NCBI GenBank assembly: GCA_963817785.1
Contig: CAWFPL010000002.1
Location: 620,001-684,000, forward strand
Direction: 5' to 3'
DNA from: JAKALD01 sp963817785
GTDB taxonomy: Bacteria; Pseudomonadota; Gammaproteobacteria; Burkholderiales; SG8-39
Length of the DNA: 64,000 nt
Made by a program: the position numbers and the translations under genes. Shown here one piece after another: positions 25,110 through 35,169 of this stretch (positions within the stretch are counted from its first letter, which is position 1; every line of letters starts with the position of its first letter). A model generated the notes under the pieces. That model was given only the letters and a program-made list of their open reading frames with translations, had not been told where the DNA came from and did no database searches.

Positions 25110-26204
25110 GTGACGATCTCCAAATTCCTGCTGCGCGGCGTGCGCGCGCGCGCGGTCGCCGCGCCGATGAAGCGGCCGCTCGCCACCAGCACGGGCGCGG
25201 TTTCGGTGGCGCCGCTGCTGCTGATCGACCTGCAGACCGAGGCGGGAATCGTCGGGCGCTCGTACCTGTTCGGCATCGGCCGGAACAACCTTGCGCCCCT
25301 CAAGGCGCTGGTCGAGGCGATGGCCGACATGCTCAAAGGCGATGCGGTCGCACCGTTCGAGATGGAGAAGAAACTGCGCGCCCGCTATACGCTGCTCGGC
25401 GTGCACAACATCGTGCTGTTCGCCATGGCGGGGATCGACATGGCCGCCTGGGACGCGCTCGGCCAGGCGCTCGGCCAGCCGCTGGTGCGGCTGCTGGGCG
25501 GCGCGCGGCGCCCGGTGCCGGCGTACAACTCGAAGGGGCTCGGCATCCTGCCGCTGCGCAAGCTCGCGCGCGAGGCCGAGGAGCTGGTCAAGGAGGGCTT
25601 CTGGGCGGTGAAGCTGCGCCTGGGGCGGCCGCGCGCCGAGGACGACCTGGACGCGGTGCGCGCGGTCAAGAAGGCGGTCGGCAGGAATATCACCCTGATG
25701 GTCGACTTCAACCAGGCGCTGAGCGTCAACGACGCCATCAAGCGCGGCCGCATGCTCGACGAGGAGGGCGGAGTGTGTTGGATCGAGGAGCCGGTGCGCG
25801 CCGACGACCTCGCCGGCTGTGCGCGCGTCGCGCGCGAGGTCGCGACCCCGATCCAGCTCGGCGAGAACTTCATGGGGCCGGAGCAGATGGCGCAGGCGCT
25901 GGCGGCGAACGCCTGCGACTTCGTGATGCCCGACGCGCAGCGCATCGGGGGCGTCACCGGCTGGACGCGCGCGGCGGCGCTCGCGCAGGCGGCCGGCCTC
26001 GAGATGTCGAGCCACCTGTTTCCCGAGGCGAGCGCGCACCTGCTCGCGGTCACGCCCACCTGCCACTGGCTCGAGTACGTCGACTGGGCCGACCCGGTGC
26101 TCGAGGACCCGCTCGAGCACCGCGTCGGCCACGTGCTGGTGCCAGAGCGCCCGGGGCTCGGCATGCGATGGAACGAGAAAGCCGTCAAACGCTACGCGCT
26201 ATGA
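25110..26204 (+). CDS. Mandelate racemase/muconate lactonizing enzyme family protein
   Basis: Enolase-superfamily enzyme, 364 residues, starting at GTG 25110 after a strong GAGGAGG. Metal ligands are Asp in LMVDFNQ, Glu in WIEEPV and Glu in QLGENF. The general bases seen are Lys in VKLRLG and an Asp-His pair (PDAQRIGG and SSHLFPE). The second Lys of the family KxK motif is Arg here (KLR). This points to a dehydratase or racemase acting on a 2-hydroxy acid. Its last codons overlap the acyl-CoA ligase start (ATGA). Confidence 0.87.
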   Translation: MTISKFLLRGVRARAVAAPMKRPLATSTGAVSVAPLLLIDLQTEAGIVGRSYLFGIGRNNLAPLKALVEAMADMLKGDAVAPFEMEKKLRARYTLLGVHNIVLFAMAGIDMAAWDALGQALGQPLVRLLGGARRPVPAYNSKGLGILPLRKLAREAEELVKEGFWAVKLRLGRPRAEDDLDAVRAVKKAVGRNITLMVDFNQALSVNDAIKRGRMLDEEGGVCWIEEPVRADDLAGCARVAREVATPIQLGENFMGPEQMAQALAANACDFVMPDAQRIGGVTGWTRAAALAQAAGLEMSSHLFPEASAHLLAVTPTCHWLEYVDWADPVLEDPLEHRVGHVLVPERPGLGMRWNEKAVKRYAL

Positions 26205-27883
26205 GCGCATTCACCCGCCACTTCAAGCACTGGCCCCCGGGGCTGCCCAGGACGCTGGCGATCCCGCAGACGAGCCTGTACTACAACCTCGAGGTCAGCG
26301 CGAACCGCTACCCGGACAAATGCGCGCTCGACTACTACGGCAGCCGCCTGTCCTATGCGGAGCTCAAGCGTCAGGTGGACGCGCTCGCGGGCTTCCTGCA
26401 GCAGCGCTGCGCCGTGGCGAAGGGCGATCGCGTGCTGCTCTATACGCAGAACAGCCCGCAGTTCGTGATCGGCTATTACGCCATCCTGCGCGCCGACGCG
26501 GTGGTCGTGCCGGTGAACCCGATGACCAAGAGCGAGGAGTTGCGCCACTACATCGGCGACGCCCAGGTCTCGGTGATGATCGCCACCCAGGAGCTGTGGC
26601 CCGAGATCGCGCCGCGCGTCGGCCCCGGCGAGCTGCGGCACGTGGTGCTCGGCGCCTACTCGGACTATCTCGTCGCGCCGACCGATCTGCCGGTGCCCGA
26701 TTACGTGCGCGCACCGCGCCTGCGGCAGCCGGGCCCCGCGGCAAGCCCGTGGCAGGCGGCGCTCGCCGCGGGCCTGCGGCCGGGCGAGCATCTGGCGGGC
26801 GCGGGCGACCTCGCGGTGATGCCCTACACGTCGGGCACCACGGGCAAGCCCAAGGGCTGCATGCATACGCATTCGACCGTGCTCGCCACGAGCACCGCGG
26901 GCTGCCACTGGCGCGGCTCGAGCAGCGGCGCGGTGGTGCTCGCGGTGCTGCCCATGTTCCACGTCACCGGGATGCAGGGCGGCATGAATACGCCCCTGCA
27001 GGCCGGCGCCACGGCGGTCATGCTCTCGCGCTGGGACCGCGAGTGCGCCGCGATGCAGATCGAGCGCGCCGGGGTCACCTCGTTCACCGCGATCACCACC
27101 ATGATGGTGGACTTCCTCGGCAACCCGAACCTGGGCAAGTACGACCTGTCCTCGCTCACGACGCTCGGCGGCGGCGGCGCGGCGATGCCGGAGGCGCTGG
27201 CGCAGAAGCTGTCCCATACCCTGGGGCTGGAGTTCATCGAAGGCTACGGCCTGACCGAGACCATGGCGCCGAGCCACACCAACCCGCCGCAGCGGCCGAA
27301 GAGGCAGTGCGGCGGCATCCCGATCTTCGGCACCGACTCGCGCGTGCTCGATCCCGAGACGTTGGGCGAATGCGGCCCGAACGAGGTCGGCGAAATCGTG
27401 ATGCGCGGGCCGCAGGTCTTCAAGGGCTACTGGAACGATCCGCAGAAGACCACCGAGGCCTTCATCGAGCACGACGGTGAACGCTTTTTCCGCTCCGGCG
27501 ACCTCGGCTACTACGACGAGGAAGGCTACTTCTTCATCACCGACCGGCTCAAGCGCATGATCAACGCCTCGGGCTTCAAGGTGTGGCCGGCCGAAGTCGA
27601 GGCGATGCTCTACGCGCACCCGGACATCGAGGAGGCGTGCATCTTCGCTGCACGCGACAGCTACCGCGGCGAGACCGTGAAGGCCTGCATCGTGCTCAAG
27701 CCCGCCGCGCGCGGCCGGGTCTCGGCGGAGGACATCATCGCCTGGGCGCGCGAGCGCATGTCCGCGTTCAAGGTGCCGCGCGTGGTGGAGTTCGTGGGCG
27801 AGCTGCCCAAGACCGCCACCGGCAAGATCTTCTGGAGAAAGCTGCAGGAGGACGAGAACGCGCGCGCGGCGCGGCCGTCCTGA
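26201..27883 (+). CDS. AMP-dependent acyl-CoA synthetase/ligase
   Basis: ANL-superfamily ligase, 560 residues, converting a carboxylic acid, ATP and CoA into acyl-CoA. Motifs: the P-loop-like YTSGTTGKPKG (about 209-219), EGYGLTE (A5), the GDLGYYDEEGYFFITDRLKRMI hinge region (A7-A8; about 430-452) and the catalytic Lys in TATGKIFWR. It resembles long-chain/medium-chain fatty acid CoA ligases. Overlapping the previous gene by 4 nt, it belongs to the same operon; the CoA-transferase converges on it. Confidence 0.9.
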   Translation: MSAFTRHFKHWPPGLPRTLAIPQTSLYYNLEVSANRYPDKCALDYYGSRLSYAELKRQVDALAGFLQQRCAVAKGDRVLLYTQNSPQFVIGYYAILRADAVVVPVNPMTKSEELRHYIGDAQVSVMIATQELWPEIAPRVGPGELRHVVLGAYSDYLVAPTDLPVPDYVRAPRLRQPGPAASPWQAALAAGLRPGEHLAGAGDLAVMPYTSGTTGKPKGCMHTHSTVLATSTAGCHWRGSSSGAVVLAVLPMFHVTGMQGGMNTPLQAGATAVMLSRWDRECAAMQIERAGVTSFTAITTMMVDFLGNPNLGKYDLSSLTTLGGGGAAMPEALAQKLSHTLGLEFIEGYGLTETMAPSHTNPPQRPKRQCGGIPIFGTDSRVLDPETLGECGPNEVGEIVMRGPQVFKGYWNDPQKTTEAFIEHDGERFFRSGDLGYYDEEGYFFITDRLKRMINASGFKVWPAEVEAMLYAHPDIEEACIFAARDSYRGETVKACIVLKPAARGRVSAEDIIAWARERMSAFKVPRVVEFVGELPKTATGKIFWRKLQEDENARAARPS

Positions 27884-27901
27884 AGCGCCGCCGCTGCGGC
27901 C

Positions 27902-29050
27902 TTACTCGGCGAATCCGAGCCCGAGCGATCCCAGGCGCGCGATCTCGACCTCGTCGAAACCCCAGTCGGCGAGCGCCGCGCGACCGCCGGCTCCGCGCTC
28001 GGGCGGCGCAGCGGGCACGTCGCCCGGGGTGCGCGAGAAGCGCGGTGCGGGCGCCGGTTGCTCGACTCCTCCGACGCGGACGTAGCCGCCGCGCGCGACG
28101 TTGTGCGAATCGCGCCTCGCCTCGCTGAACGTGAGGACAGGGGCGAAGCAGGCATCGGAGCCCTCGAACGCCGCGCACCATTCGTCGCGCGTGCGGCTCT
28201 TGAACGCCGCGCGAAAGCGCGCGCGCAGCTCGGGCCAGCGCGCGCGCTCGTGCTGCGCGGGCAGCGTCTCCCCGGCGACCCCCAGGCGCTCGAGCAGCTC
28301 CGCGTAGAAGCGCGCCTCGATCGCGCCGATCGAGACGTACTTGGCGTCGCTCGTCTCGTACACGTCGTACCACGGCGCCCCGGTGTCGAGGATGTTCTCG
28401 CCGCGCGCCTCGCTCCAGCGCCCGGCGGCGAGAAAGCCGGAGAACATCGCCGCTAGCAGCGACGCGCCCTCGACCATCGCGGCGTCGACGATCTGGCCCT
28501 TGCCGGAGCGCCGGGCTTCGAGCAGCGCGCAGACGATGCCGAAGCCGAGCAGCATGCCGCCGCCGCCGAAATCGCCGACCAGGTTGAGCGGCGGCACCGG
28601 CGCCTCGCCCTTGCGGCCGAAGGCGTGCAGCACGCCGGCGAGCGCGATGTAGTTGATGTCGTGCCCGGCGCGCGGCGCGAGCGGCCCGTCCTGGCCCCAT
28701 CCGGTCATGCGCCCGTAGACCAGGCGCGGATTGCGCTCGAGCAGCGCCTCCGGGCCGAGCCCGAGCCGCTCCATCACGCCGGGGCGGAAGCCCTCGATCA
28801 GCGCATCGGCGCGCGCGGCGAGCTCGAGCGCCGCCTCGCGGCCGCCTGCGGACTTGAGGTCGAGCGTGACCGAGCGCCGCCCGCGCAGCATGACGTCGTA
28901 CCAGCGCTCGCGCTCCAGGCCGAGGCCGGAGGACGCCGGGCGATCGACGAGCAGCACGTCGGCGCCCATGTCGGCGAGCAGCATTCCCGCGAACGGGCCG
29001 GGACCGATCGCCTCGAACTCGATGACGCGGATGCCGGCAAGTGGGCCCAT
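27902..29050 (-). CDS. CaiB/BaiF CoA-transferase family protein (alpha-methylacyl-CoA racemase-like)
   Basis: Family III CoA-transferase fold, 382 residues. The sequence MGPLAGIRVIEFEAIGPGPFAGMLLADMGADV and the catalytic region GHDINYIALAG plus LNLVGDFGGGG are those of alpha-methylacyl-CoA racemases (with the His-Asp of the racemase pair), rather than of formyl-CoA transferases. It is likely to epimerise 2-methyl-branched acyl-CoA so that acyl-CoA dehydrogenases can act. It is divergent from the BtuF-like gene with a 41-nt gap. Confidence 0.87.
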   Translation of the reverse strand: MGPLAGIRVIEFEAIGPGPFAGMLLADMGADVLLVDRPASSGLGLERERWYDVMLRGRRSVTLDLKSAGGREAALELAARADALIEGFRPGVMERLGLGPEALLERNPRLVYGRMTGWGQDGPLAPRAGHDINYIALAGVLHAFGRKGEAPVPPLNLVGDFGGGGMLLGFGIVCALLEARRSGKGQIVDAAMVEGASLLAAMFSGFLAAGRWSEARGENILDTGAPWYDVYETSDAKYVSIGAIEARFYAELLERLGVAGETLPAQHERARWPELRARFRAAFKSRTRDEWCAAFEGSDACFAPVLTFSEARRDSHNVARGGYVRVGGVEQPAPAPRFSRTPGDVPAAPPERGAGGRAALADWGFDEVEIARLGSLGLGFAE

Positions 29051-29091
29051 GCGGTGAATGATATCCTGCAGCGGCGCCGCCCGAGCGTGAC

Positions 29092-29901
29092 ATGCCCGCC
29101 CGCTATCCCAGCCGTATCGTCTGCCTCACCGAAGAGACCACCGAGACGCTGTACCTGCTCGGCGAGCAGCAGCGCATCGTCGGCATTTCCGGCTACACCG
29201 TTCGTCCGCCGCAGGCCCGCCACGAAAAGCCGAGGATCTCGGCGTTCCTCTCGGCCCGGACTGACAGGATCCTCGAGCTCAAGCCAGACCTGGTGCTCGG
29301 CTTTTCGGACCTGCAGGCCGACATCGCGCGCGAGCTCGCCAAGGCCGGGCTCAACGTGATGATCTTCAACCAGCGCTCGGTCGAGGAGATCCTGTCGATG
29401 ATCCTCACGCTCGCGGCGCTGGTCGGCTCCGCGGCCAAGGGAGAGCGGCTGGTCGCGCAGCTCGAGGCCGGCCTGGACGCGGTGCGGGCTGCGGGCGAGC
29501 GGTTCGCCGCGCGGCCGCGCGTCTACTTCGAGGAGTGGGACCAGCCGATGATCAGCGGCATCCGCTGGGTGAGCGAGCTGATCGCGATCGCGGGCGGCGA
29601 GGACGTATTCCCGGAGCTCGCCGCCTCGCCGGCCGCGAGCGGGCGCACGATCGCGGATCCCGCCGAGGTGGTGCGCCGCCGGCCGGATGTCATCCTCGGC
29701 TCCTGGTGCGGCAAGAAGTTCCGGCCCGAGCGGGTCGCCGCGCGCCCCGGCTGGGGGGAAATTCCGGCGCTGCGCGACGGCGAGCTGCACGAGATCAAGT
29801 CGGCCGACATCCTGCAGCCCGGGCCTGCGGCGCTCGGCGACGGCGTGCGCCGCATGCACGCGATCCTCGCCGAATGGAACGAGCGGCGGGCACGTGCCTA
29901 G
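29092..29901 (+). CDS. BtuF-like substrate-binding protein without signal peptide
   Basis: Class III periplasmic-binding-protein fold (cobalamin/siderophore type), 269 residues, with RIVCLTEETTETLYLLGEQQRIVGIS at the start, SARTDRILELKPDLVLGF and VRRRPDVILGSW. The N-terminus MPARYPSRIVC has no signal peptide or lipobox, and no permease or ATPase lies beside it. It could be a cytoplasmic cobalamin-binding relative, or the start could be mis-set; only 41 nt separate it from the divergent neighbour, leaving no room for a longer leader. Confidence 0.75.
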   Translation: MPARYPSRIVCLTEETTETLYLLGEQQRIVGISGYTVRPPQARHEKPRISAFLSARTDRILELKPDLVLGFSDLQADIARELAKAGLNVMIFNQRSVEEILSMILTLAALVGSAAKGERLVAQLEAGLDAVRAAGERFAARPRVYFEEWDQPMISGIRWVSELIAIAGGEDVFPELAASPAASGRTIADPAEVVRRRPDVILGSWCGKKFRPERVAARPGWGEIPALRDGELHEIKSADILQPGPAALGDGVRRMHAILAEWNERRARA

Positions 29902-29930
29902 ACCTGCGCGGCCGCTCTTGCGGCCGCCGG

Positions 29931-30758
29931 TCAGTGGATGCCGAGGGACGCCTCGATGTTGCGCACCATGGCCACCAGGCGCGGCCCGATGTCGTCTTCC
30001 AGCTGGCCCTTCTTCAGCGCGAATGCGGGCACGCCGCAATTGAACGCGACGATCTCCCCGTCGACGGTGCGTCGCATCGGCACGCCCACCGCGTAGACCT
30101 CGCGGCGCAACTCGCCGAGCGCCACGCAGAAGCCGCGCGCGCGGATGTCCTCGACTGACTTGTCCATCTGCGCCTTGTACTTGCGATAGCTCTCGGGCTG
30201 CTTCACCTTGATCTGGTTGAGCACCGCCTCGCGCTCAGCCGGGGAGGACGCGGCGAGGAACGCGCGTCCGACCGCCGCCTGGGCGATCGGCACCGCGGTG
30301 CCGATGTCGGGCAGGGTCGAGAAGCCGTTGCCGTTGCGGCAGGACTCGACGTACACCATGTTCAGGCGGTCGCGGATGCCCATCGACACCGAGCCGCCGC
30401 AGTAATCGGCCAGCTCCTTCATGAACGGCCGCGCGATCTGGCGCACGCTCATCGAGGCGAGCAGCGGGTAGCCGATCGACAGTACCGCCGAGCCCAGCTG
30501 ATACTTGCCGAGGCGCATGTTGTGCCGCAGGTAGCCGAGCTTCGTCAGCGTGTAGGTGAGGCGCGAAACCGTCGGCTTGGGCAGCCCGGTACGCACCGAG
30601 ATCTCCTTGTTGCCGAGCATCGGCTCGGTCGGCGCGAAGCAGCGCAGCACTTCGAGTCCGCGCGCCAGGGTGGTCGCGAACTGCCGGTCGCCCTCGTGCT
30701 CGTAGCTGAACGTGGCGGCGGGTTGGGAAAGCGGTGCGGCGGACTCGGGCGCGCCCAT
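29931..30758 (-). CDS. IclR family transcriptional regulator
   Basis: DNA-binding regulator of 275 residues: winged helix-turn-helix (about 28-90, with GNKEISVRTGLPKPTVSRLTYTL) and a C-terminal IclR effector domain (about 105-270, with GRAFLAASS and RGFCVALGE). Family members usually sense aromatic or small acid effectors. It diverges from the SDR/acyl-CoA dehydrogenase operon, which it probably controls. A palindrome and its own promoter lie in the gap. Confidence 0.9.
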   Translation of the reverse strand: MGAPESAAPLSQPAATFSYEHEGDRQFATTLARGLEVLRCFAPTEPMLGNKEISVRTGLPKPTVSRLTYTLTKLGYLRHNMRLGKYQLGSAVLSIGYPLLASMSVRQIARPFMKELADYCGGSVSMGIRDRLNMVYVESCRNGNGFSTLPDIGTAVPIAQAAVGRAFLAASSPAEREAVLNQIKVKQPESYRKYKAQMDKSVEDIRARGFCVALGELRREVYAVGVPMRRTVDGEIVAFNCGVPAFALKKGQLEDDIGPRLVAMVRNIEASLGIH

Positions 30759-30861
30759 GATGCGTGGTCTCCTGGTTTCCTGCGGTTATCGGCGACGGCC
30801 GGCGCACGCGTGCGTGCACGGCGCATATTTTTGGTACGGCAGGGGAATGTTTCGCATTTCG

Positions 30862-30890
30862 ATTCTTTGCCGAGCGCGTTCCGCTGTCAA
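30862..30890 (-). promoter_or_regulatory. Putative promoter of the IclR-family gene
   Basis: On the minus strand TTGACA (30890-30885), a 17-bp spacer and AAGAAT (30867-30862) form a good sigma-70 match about 100 nt upstream of the IclR start codon. Confidence 0.5.
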
Positions 30891-30903
30891 CTTAGTCGTA
30901 CGA

Positions 30904-30922
30904 GATTTCGCACAACGAAATC
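30904..30922. promoter_or_regulatory. Candidate IclR-family operator palindrome
   Basis: GATTTCG-CACAA-CGAAATC, a perfect 7-bp inverted repeat with a 5-nt centre, lies in the divergent region between the IclR gene and the SDR operon, just upstream of the regulator's -35 box. A further TTTCGCATTTCG is found at about 30850. The size and position fit an IclR operator. The rest of the 242-nt gap shows no convincing promoter for the rightward operon. Confidence 0.5.
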
Positions 30923-31000
30923 GTAGTCCTGGGAGTTGGGTCGTGTTGCGGCGCGAAATTCATTAGGCTTACGCGCCTCCCTCCTCTGAGAGCGTTCCCC

Positions 31001-31768
31001 ATGCCCAATCCTCTGTTCGATCTCTCCGGTCGGGTCGCCCTGGTCACCGGTTCCACGCGCGGCATCGGCAAATCGATCGCGGAGGAAATGGCGCGCGCCG
31101 GCGCAAGGGTGGTCGTTTCCAGCCGCAAGGCGGAGGCCTGCGACGCGGTTCGCGCCGAGTTCGACAAGCAGGGTTGGCCGGTGATCGCGCAGCCGTGCAA
31201 CGTCTCGCGCAAGGACGACCTGAAGGCGCTGGTCGACAAGACCCTGGCGACCTGGGGCCGGATCGACATCGCGGTGGCGAACGCCGCCGCCAACCCCTAC
31301 TACGGGCCGCTCGCCGAGCTGCCCGATGAGGTTTTCGACAAGATCTTTGCCAACAACGTGAAGAGCGTCCTGTGGTTGGCCAACCTGACCCTGCCCGGGA
31401 TGGCCGAGCGCGGCGGCGGCAGCTTCATCACCATCGGTTCGATCGGCGGCATCCTCGCCAATACCGTGATCGGGGCCTACGGCATCTCGAAGGCCGCCGA
31501 TCACCATCTGGTGCGGAACCTGGCCGCCGAGTGGGGCCCGAAGAACGTCCGGGTGAACGCCATCGCCCCGGGCCTGATCAAGACCGACTTCGCGCGCGTC
31601 CTGTGGGAGGACGAAAAGCGCAGGAAAGAGCGCGAGGCGCTGACCCCGCTTCGGCGCTTGGGCGAGCCGCAGGAGATCGGCGGCATCGCGGTGTTCCTGG
31701 CCTCGCACGCGGCGTCGTTCATCACCGGCCAGGTGATCGTCGCCGACGGCGGCGTGACGATCGTCTGA
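31001..31768 (+). CDS. SDR family oxidoreductase
   Basis: Classical short-chain dehydrogenase, 255 residues: TGSTRGIG (about 16-23), NAAAN in place of NNAG, catalytic Ser in TIGSIGG and YGISK (YxxxK). The C-terminus ITGQVIVADGGVTIV is typical. It is probably a 3-hydroxyacyl or alcohol dehydrogenase in the downstream acyl-CoA oxidation operon. It is the first gene opposite the IclR regulator. Confidence 0.87.
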   Translation: MPNPLFDLSGRVALVTGSTRGIGKSIAEEMARAGARVVVSSRKAEACDAVRAEFDKQGWPVIAQPCNVSRKDDLKALVDKTLATWGRIDIAVANAAANPYYGPLAELPDEVFDKIFANNVKSVLWLANLTLPGMAERGGGSFITIGSIGGILANTVIGAYGISKAADHHLVRNLAAEWGPKNVRVNAIAPGLIKTDFARVLWEDEKRRKEREALTPLRRLGEPQEIGGIAVFLASHAASFITGQVIVADGGVTIV

Positions 31769-31805
31769 GCGCTGCGCTAGACTTGCCGGTTCAAGGAGTC
31801 CCCTC

Positions 31806-32990
<1,185 letters not shown>

Positions 32991-32992
32991 CC

Positions 32993-34135
32993 GTGAATTT
33001 CGATTACAACGAAGAGCAGCAGCTGCTCGCCAATTCGATCCGGCGCTTCATCGCCAAGGACTACGACTTCGAGGCGCGCAAGAAGATCGTCGCCTCGAAG
33101 GACGGCTGCAGCGCCGCTGTCTGGAGCACGTTCACCGAGATGGGGCTGCTCGGCATTCCCTTCGCCGCGGACCTGGGCGGATTCGGCGGCGGGGCGATCG
33201 ACCTGATGAGCGTGATGGAGGCGATCGGCGAGGCGCTGGTGGTCGAGCCCTATCTCGCCACCGTCGGCCTCGGCGCGCAGTTCGTCGCGCGCGGCGGCAG
33301 CGACGCGCAGAAGAAGTCGATCCTGCCGGCGGTGATCGAGGGCAGGCTCAAGATGGCGTTCGCCCAGACCGAGCGCGGTGCGCGCTACGACCTGGCGCAC
33401 GTCGCCACGACCGCCAAGAAGGCGGGCGAGGTATGGGTGATCGACGGCGAGAAGTGCGTCGTGCTCGCTGCCCCGCTCGCCGACAAGCTGGTCGTCTCGG
33501 CGCGCACTTCGGGCAAGCCGACGGAGGCGAACGGCATCAGCCTGTTCCTCGTCGACCGCACGGCGGCGGGCGTGAGCCTGCGGCCCTACGTGACGCTGGA
33601 CGAGATGCGCGCCGCGGACGTCGTTCTCAAGGGGGTCGAAGCCGGCGCCGACGCCCTGCTCGGCAAGCAGGGCGATGGGCTCGCGCTGATCGAGGAGGTG
33701 GTCGACTTCGCCACCGCGCTCGTCTGCGCCGAGGCGATCGGCGCGATGAAGCAGGCGAACGACGCCACGCTCGAATACCTCAAGACGCGCAAGCAGTTCG
33801 GCGTGCCGATCGGCACCTTCCAGGCGCTGCAGCACCGCATGGTGGACATGGTGGTCGCCGCCGAGCAGGCGCGCTCGATGGCGTGCCTTGCTTGCGCCAA
33901 GGTCGACGGCGAGAAGGATGCGCGCGAGCGCAAGCGGCTGGTCTCGGCGGCCAAGGTGAAAATCGCCGATGCCTGCCGGCAGGTGAGCCAGGAGGCGATC
34001 CAGTTGCACGGCGGCATGGGCATGACCGAGGAGCTGAAGGTGAGCCACAGCTTCCGGCGCCTGACCATGATCGCGCAGCAGTTCGGCGACGCCGAGCACC
34101 ATCTCGAGCGCTTCGCGGCGCTGGACCGGAGCTGA
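32993..34135 (+). CDS. Acyl-CoA dehydrogenase, small/divergent subunit
   Basis: 380 residues from GTG 32993, 2 nt behind the previous stop. The acyl-CoA dehydrogenase fold is clear (IQLHGGMGMTEELKVSHSFRRL near the C-terminus), but the substrate/flavin motif reads AFAQTERGARYDLAHV in place of the usual TEPxxGSD, typical of PimD-like partner subunits. Together with the upstream gene it probably forms a two-gene dehydrogenase (inference). Confidence 0.87.
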   Translation: MNFDYNEEQQLLANSIRRFIAKDYDFEARKKIVASKDGCSAAVWSTFTEMGLLGIPFAADLGGFGGGAIDLMSVMEAIGEALVVEPYLATVGLGAQFVARGGSDAQKKSILPAVIEGRLKMAFAQTERGARYDLAHVATTAKKAGEVWVIDGEKCVVLAAPLADKLVVSARTSGKPTEANGISLFLVDRTAAGVSLRPYVTLDEMRAADVVLKGVEAGADALLGKQGDGLALIEEVVDFATALVCAEAIGAMKQANDATLEYLKTRKQFGVPIGTFQALQHRMVDMVVAAEQARSMACLACAKVDGEKDARERKRLVSAAKVKIADACRQVSQEAIQLHGGMGMTEELKVSHSFRRLTMIAQQFGDAEHHLERFAALDRS

Positions 34136-34136
34136 C

Positions 34137-35135
34137 ATGACGACCAACAGGGCGTGGACGCTCGCCAGCCGCCCCGCCGGCTGGGTGACCGAGGACAACT
34201 TCAAGCTGGTCGAGTCCGAGGTGCCGCGGCCGAAGGACGGCGAAGTGCTGGTGAAGAACCTGTGGCTGTCCCTCGACCCGTACATGCGCGGGCGCATGAA
34301 CGACGTGAAATCGTACGTGCCCCCGGTGCAGATCGGCGAGGTGATGGTCGGGCAGACCGCCGGCGAGGTGCTCGAATCCAGGCATCCGGGGTTCAGGCCG
34401 GGAGACAAGGTGCTCGCCCAGGCCGGCTGGCAGCTTTACTGCTGCGTGAAGGGTGACGAGCTCACCAAGGTGGACGCGAGCCGCGCGCCGCTGTCATATT
34501 ACCTCGGGATCCTCGGAATGCCGGGGTTGACCGCGTTCTTCGGCATGAGCGAGATCGGCTTGCCCAAGCCGGGCGAGACCGTGGTGGTGTCCGCGGCCTC
34601 GGGGGCGGTCGGCAGCGTGGTCGGCCAGCTCGCCAAGATCGCCGGCTGCCGCGTGGTGGGAATCGCGGGCGGGCCGCAGAAGTGCGGCTACGTGACCAAG
34701 GAGCTGGGCTTCGACGCCTGCGTCGACTACAAGGCCGGCAACCTGTACCGCGACCTGCGCGAGGCCTGCCCCAAGGGCGTCGACGTGTATTTCGAGAACG
34801 TTGGCGGCGAGATCCTCGACACCGTGCTCAGGATCATGAATCTGTTCTCGCGCATCATCGTCTGCGGCCTGATCTCGGAGTACAACGCGACCGAGCCCTA
34901 TGGCTACAAGATGCTGCGCTCGGTGCTCGTGAACCGCATCCGGATGCAGGGCATGATCGTGTTCGACTGGAAGGACCGCTACGCCGAGGGCGTGACCGCG
35001 CTCGCCGGACACCTCGCGCAGGGCAAGCTCAAGTACCGCGAGTCGGTGCTCGAAGGGGTCGAGAACGCGCCGCAAGGGCTGATCGCCCTGCTGAAGGGAC
35101 AGAACTTCGGCAAGCAGTTGGTGAAGCTGGCGTGA
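34137..35135 (+). CDS. NADP-dependent oxidoreductase (CurA/leukotriene B4 dehydrogenase-type)
   Basis: Zinc-free medium-chain reductase, 332 residues, reducing alpha,beta-enones with NADPH. Signatures are SLDPYMRGRM (about 45-54), GMPGLTAFFGM, the nucleotide-binding VSAASGAVGSVVGQLAK (about 149-165), YFENVGGEILD and CGLISEYN. One nt separates it from the dehydrogenase stop, so it belongs to the acyl-CoA oxidation operon. Confidence 0.9.
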   Translation: MTTNRAWTLASRPAGWVTEDNFKLVESEVPRPKDGEVLVKNLWLSLDPYMRGRMNDVKSYVPPVQIGEVMVGQTAGEVLESRHPGFRPGDKVLAQAGWQLYCCVKGDELTKVDASRAPLSYYLGILGMPGLTAFFGMSEIGLPKPGETVVVSAASGAVGSVVGQLAKIAGCRVVGIAGGPQKCGYVTKELGFDACVDYKAGNLYRDLREACPKGVDVYFENVGGEILDTVLRIMNLFSRIIVCGLISEYNATEPYGYKMLRSVLVNRIRMQGMIVFDWKDRYAEGVTALAGHLAQGKLKYRESVLEGVENAPQGLIALLKGQNFGKQLVKLA

Positions 35136-35169
35136 AGTGAGGCATCGCGCCGCCGGCGCGCGAAGCACA

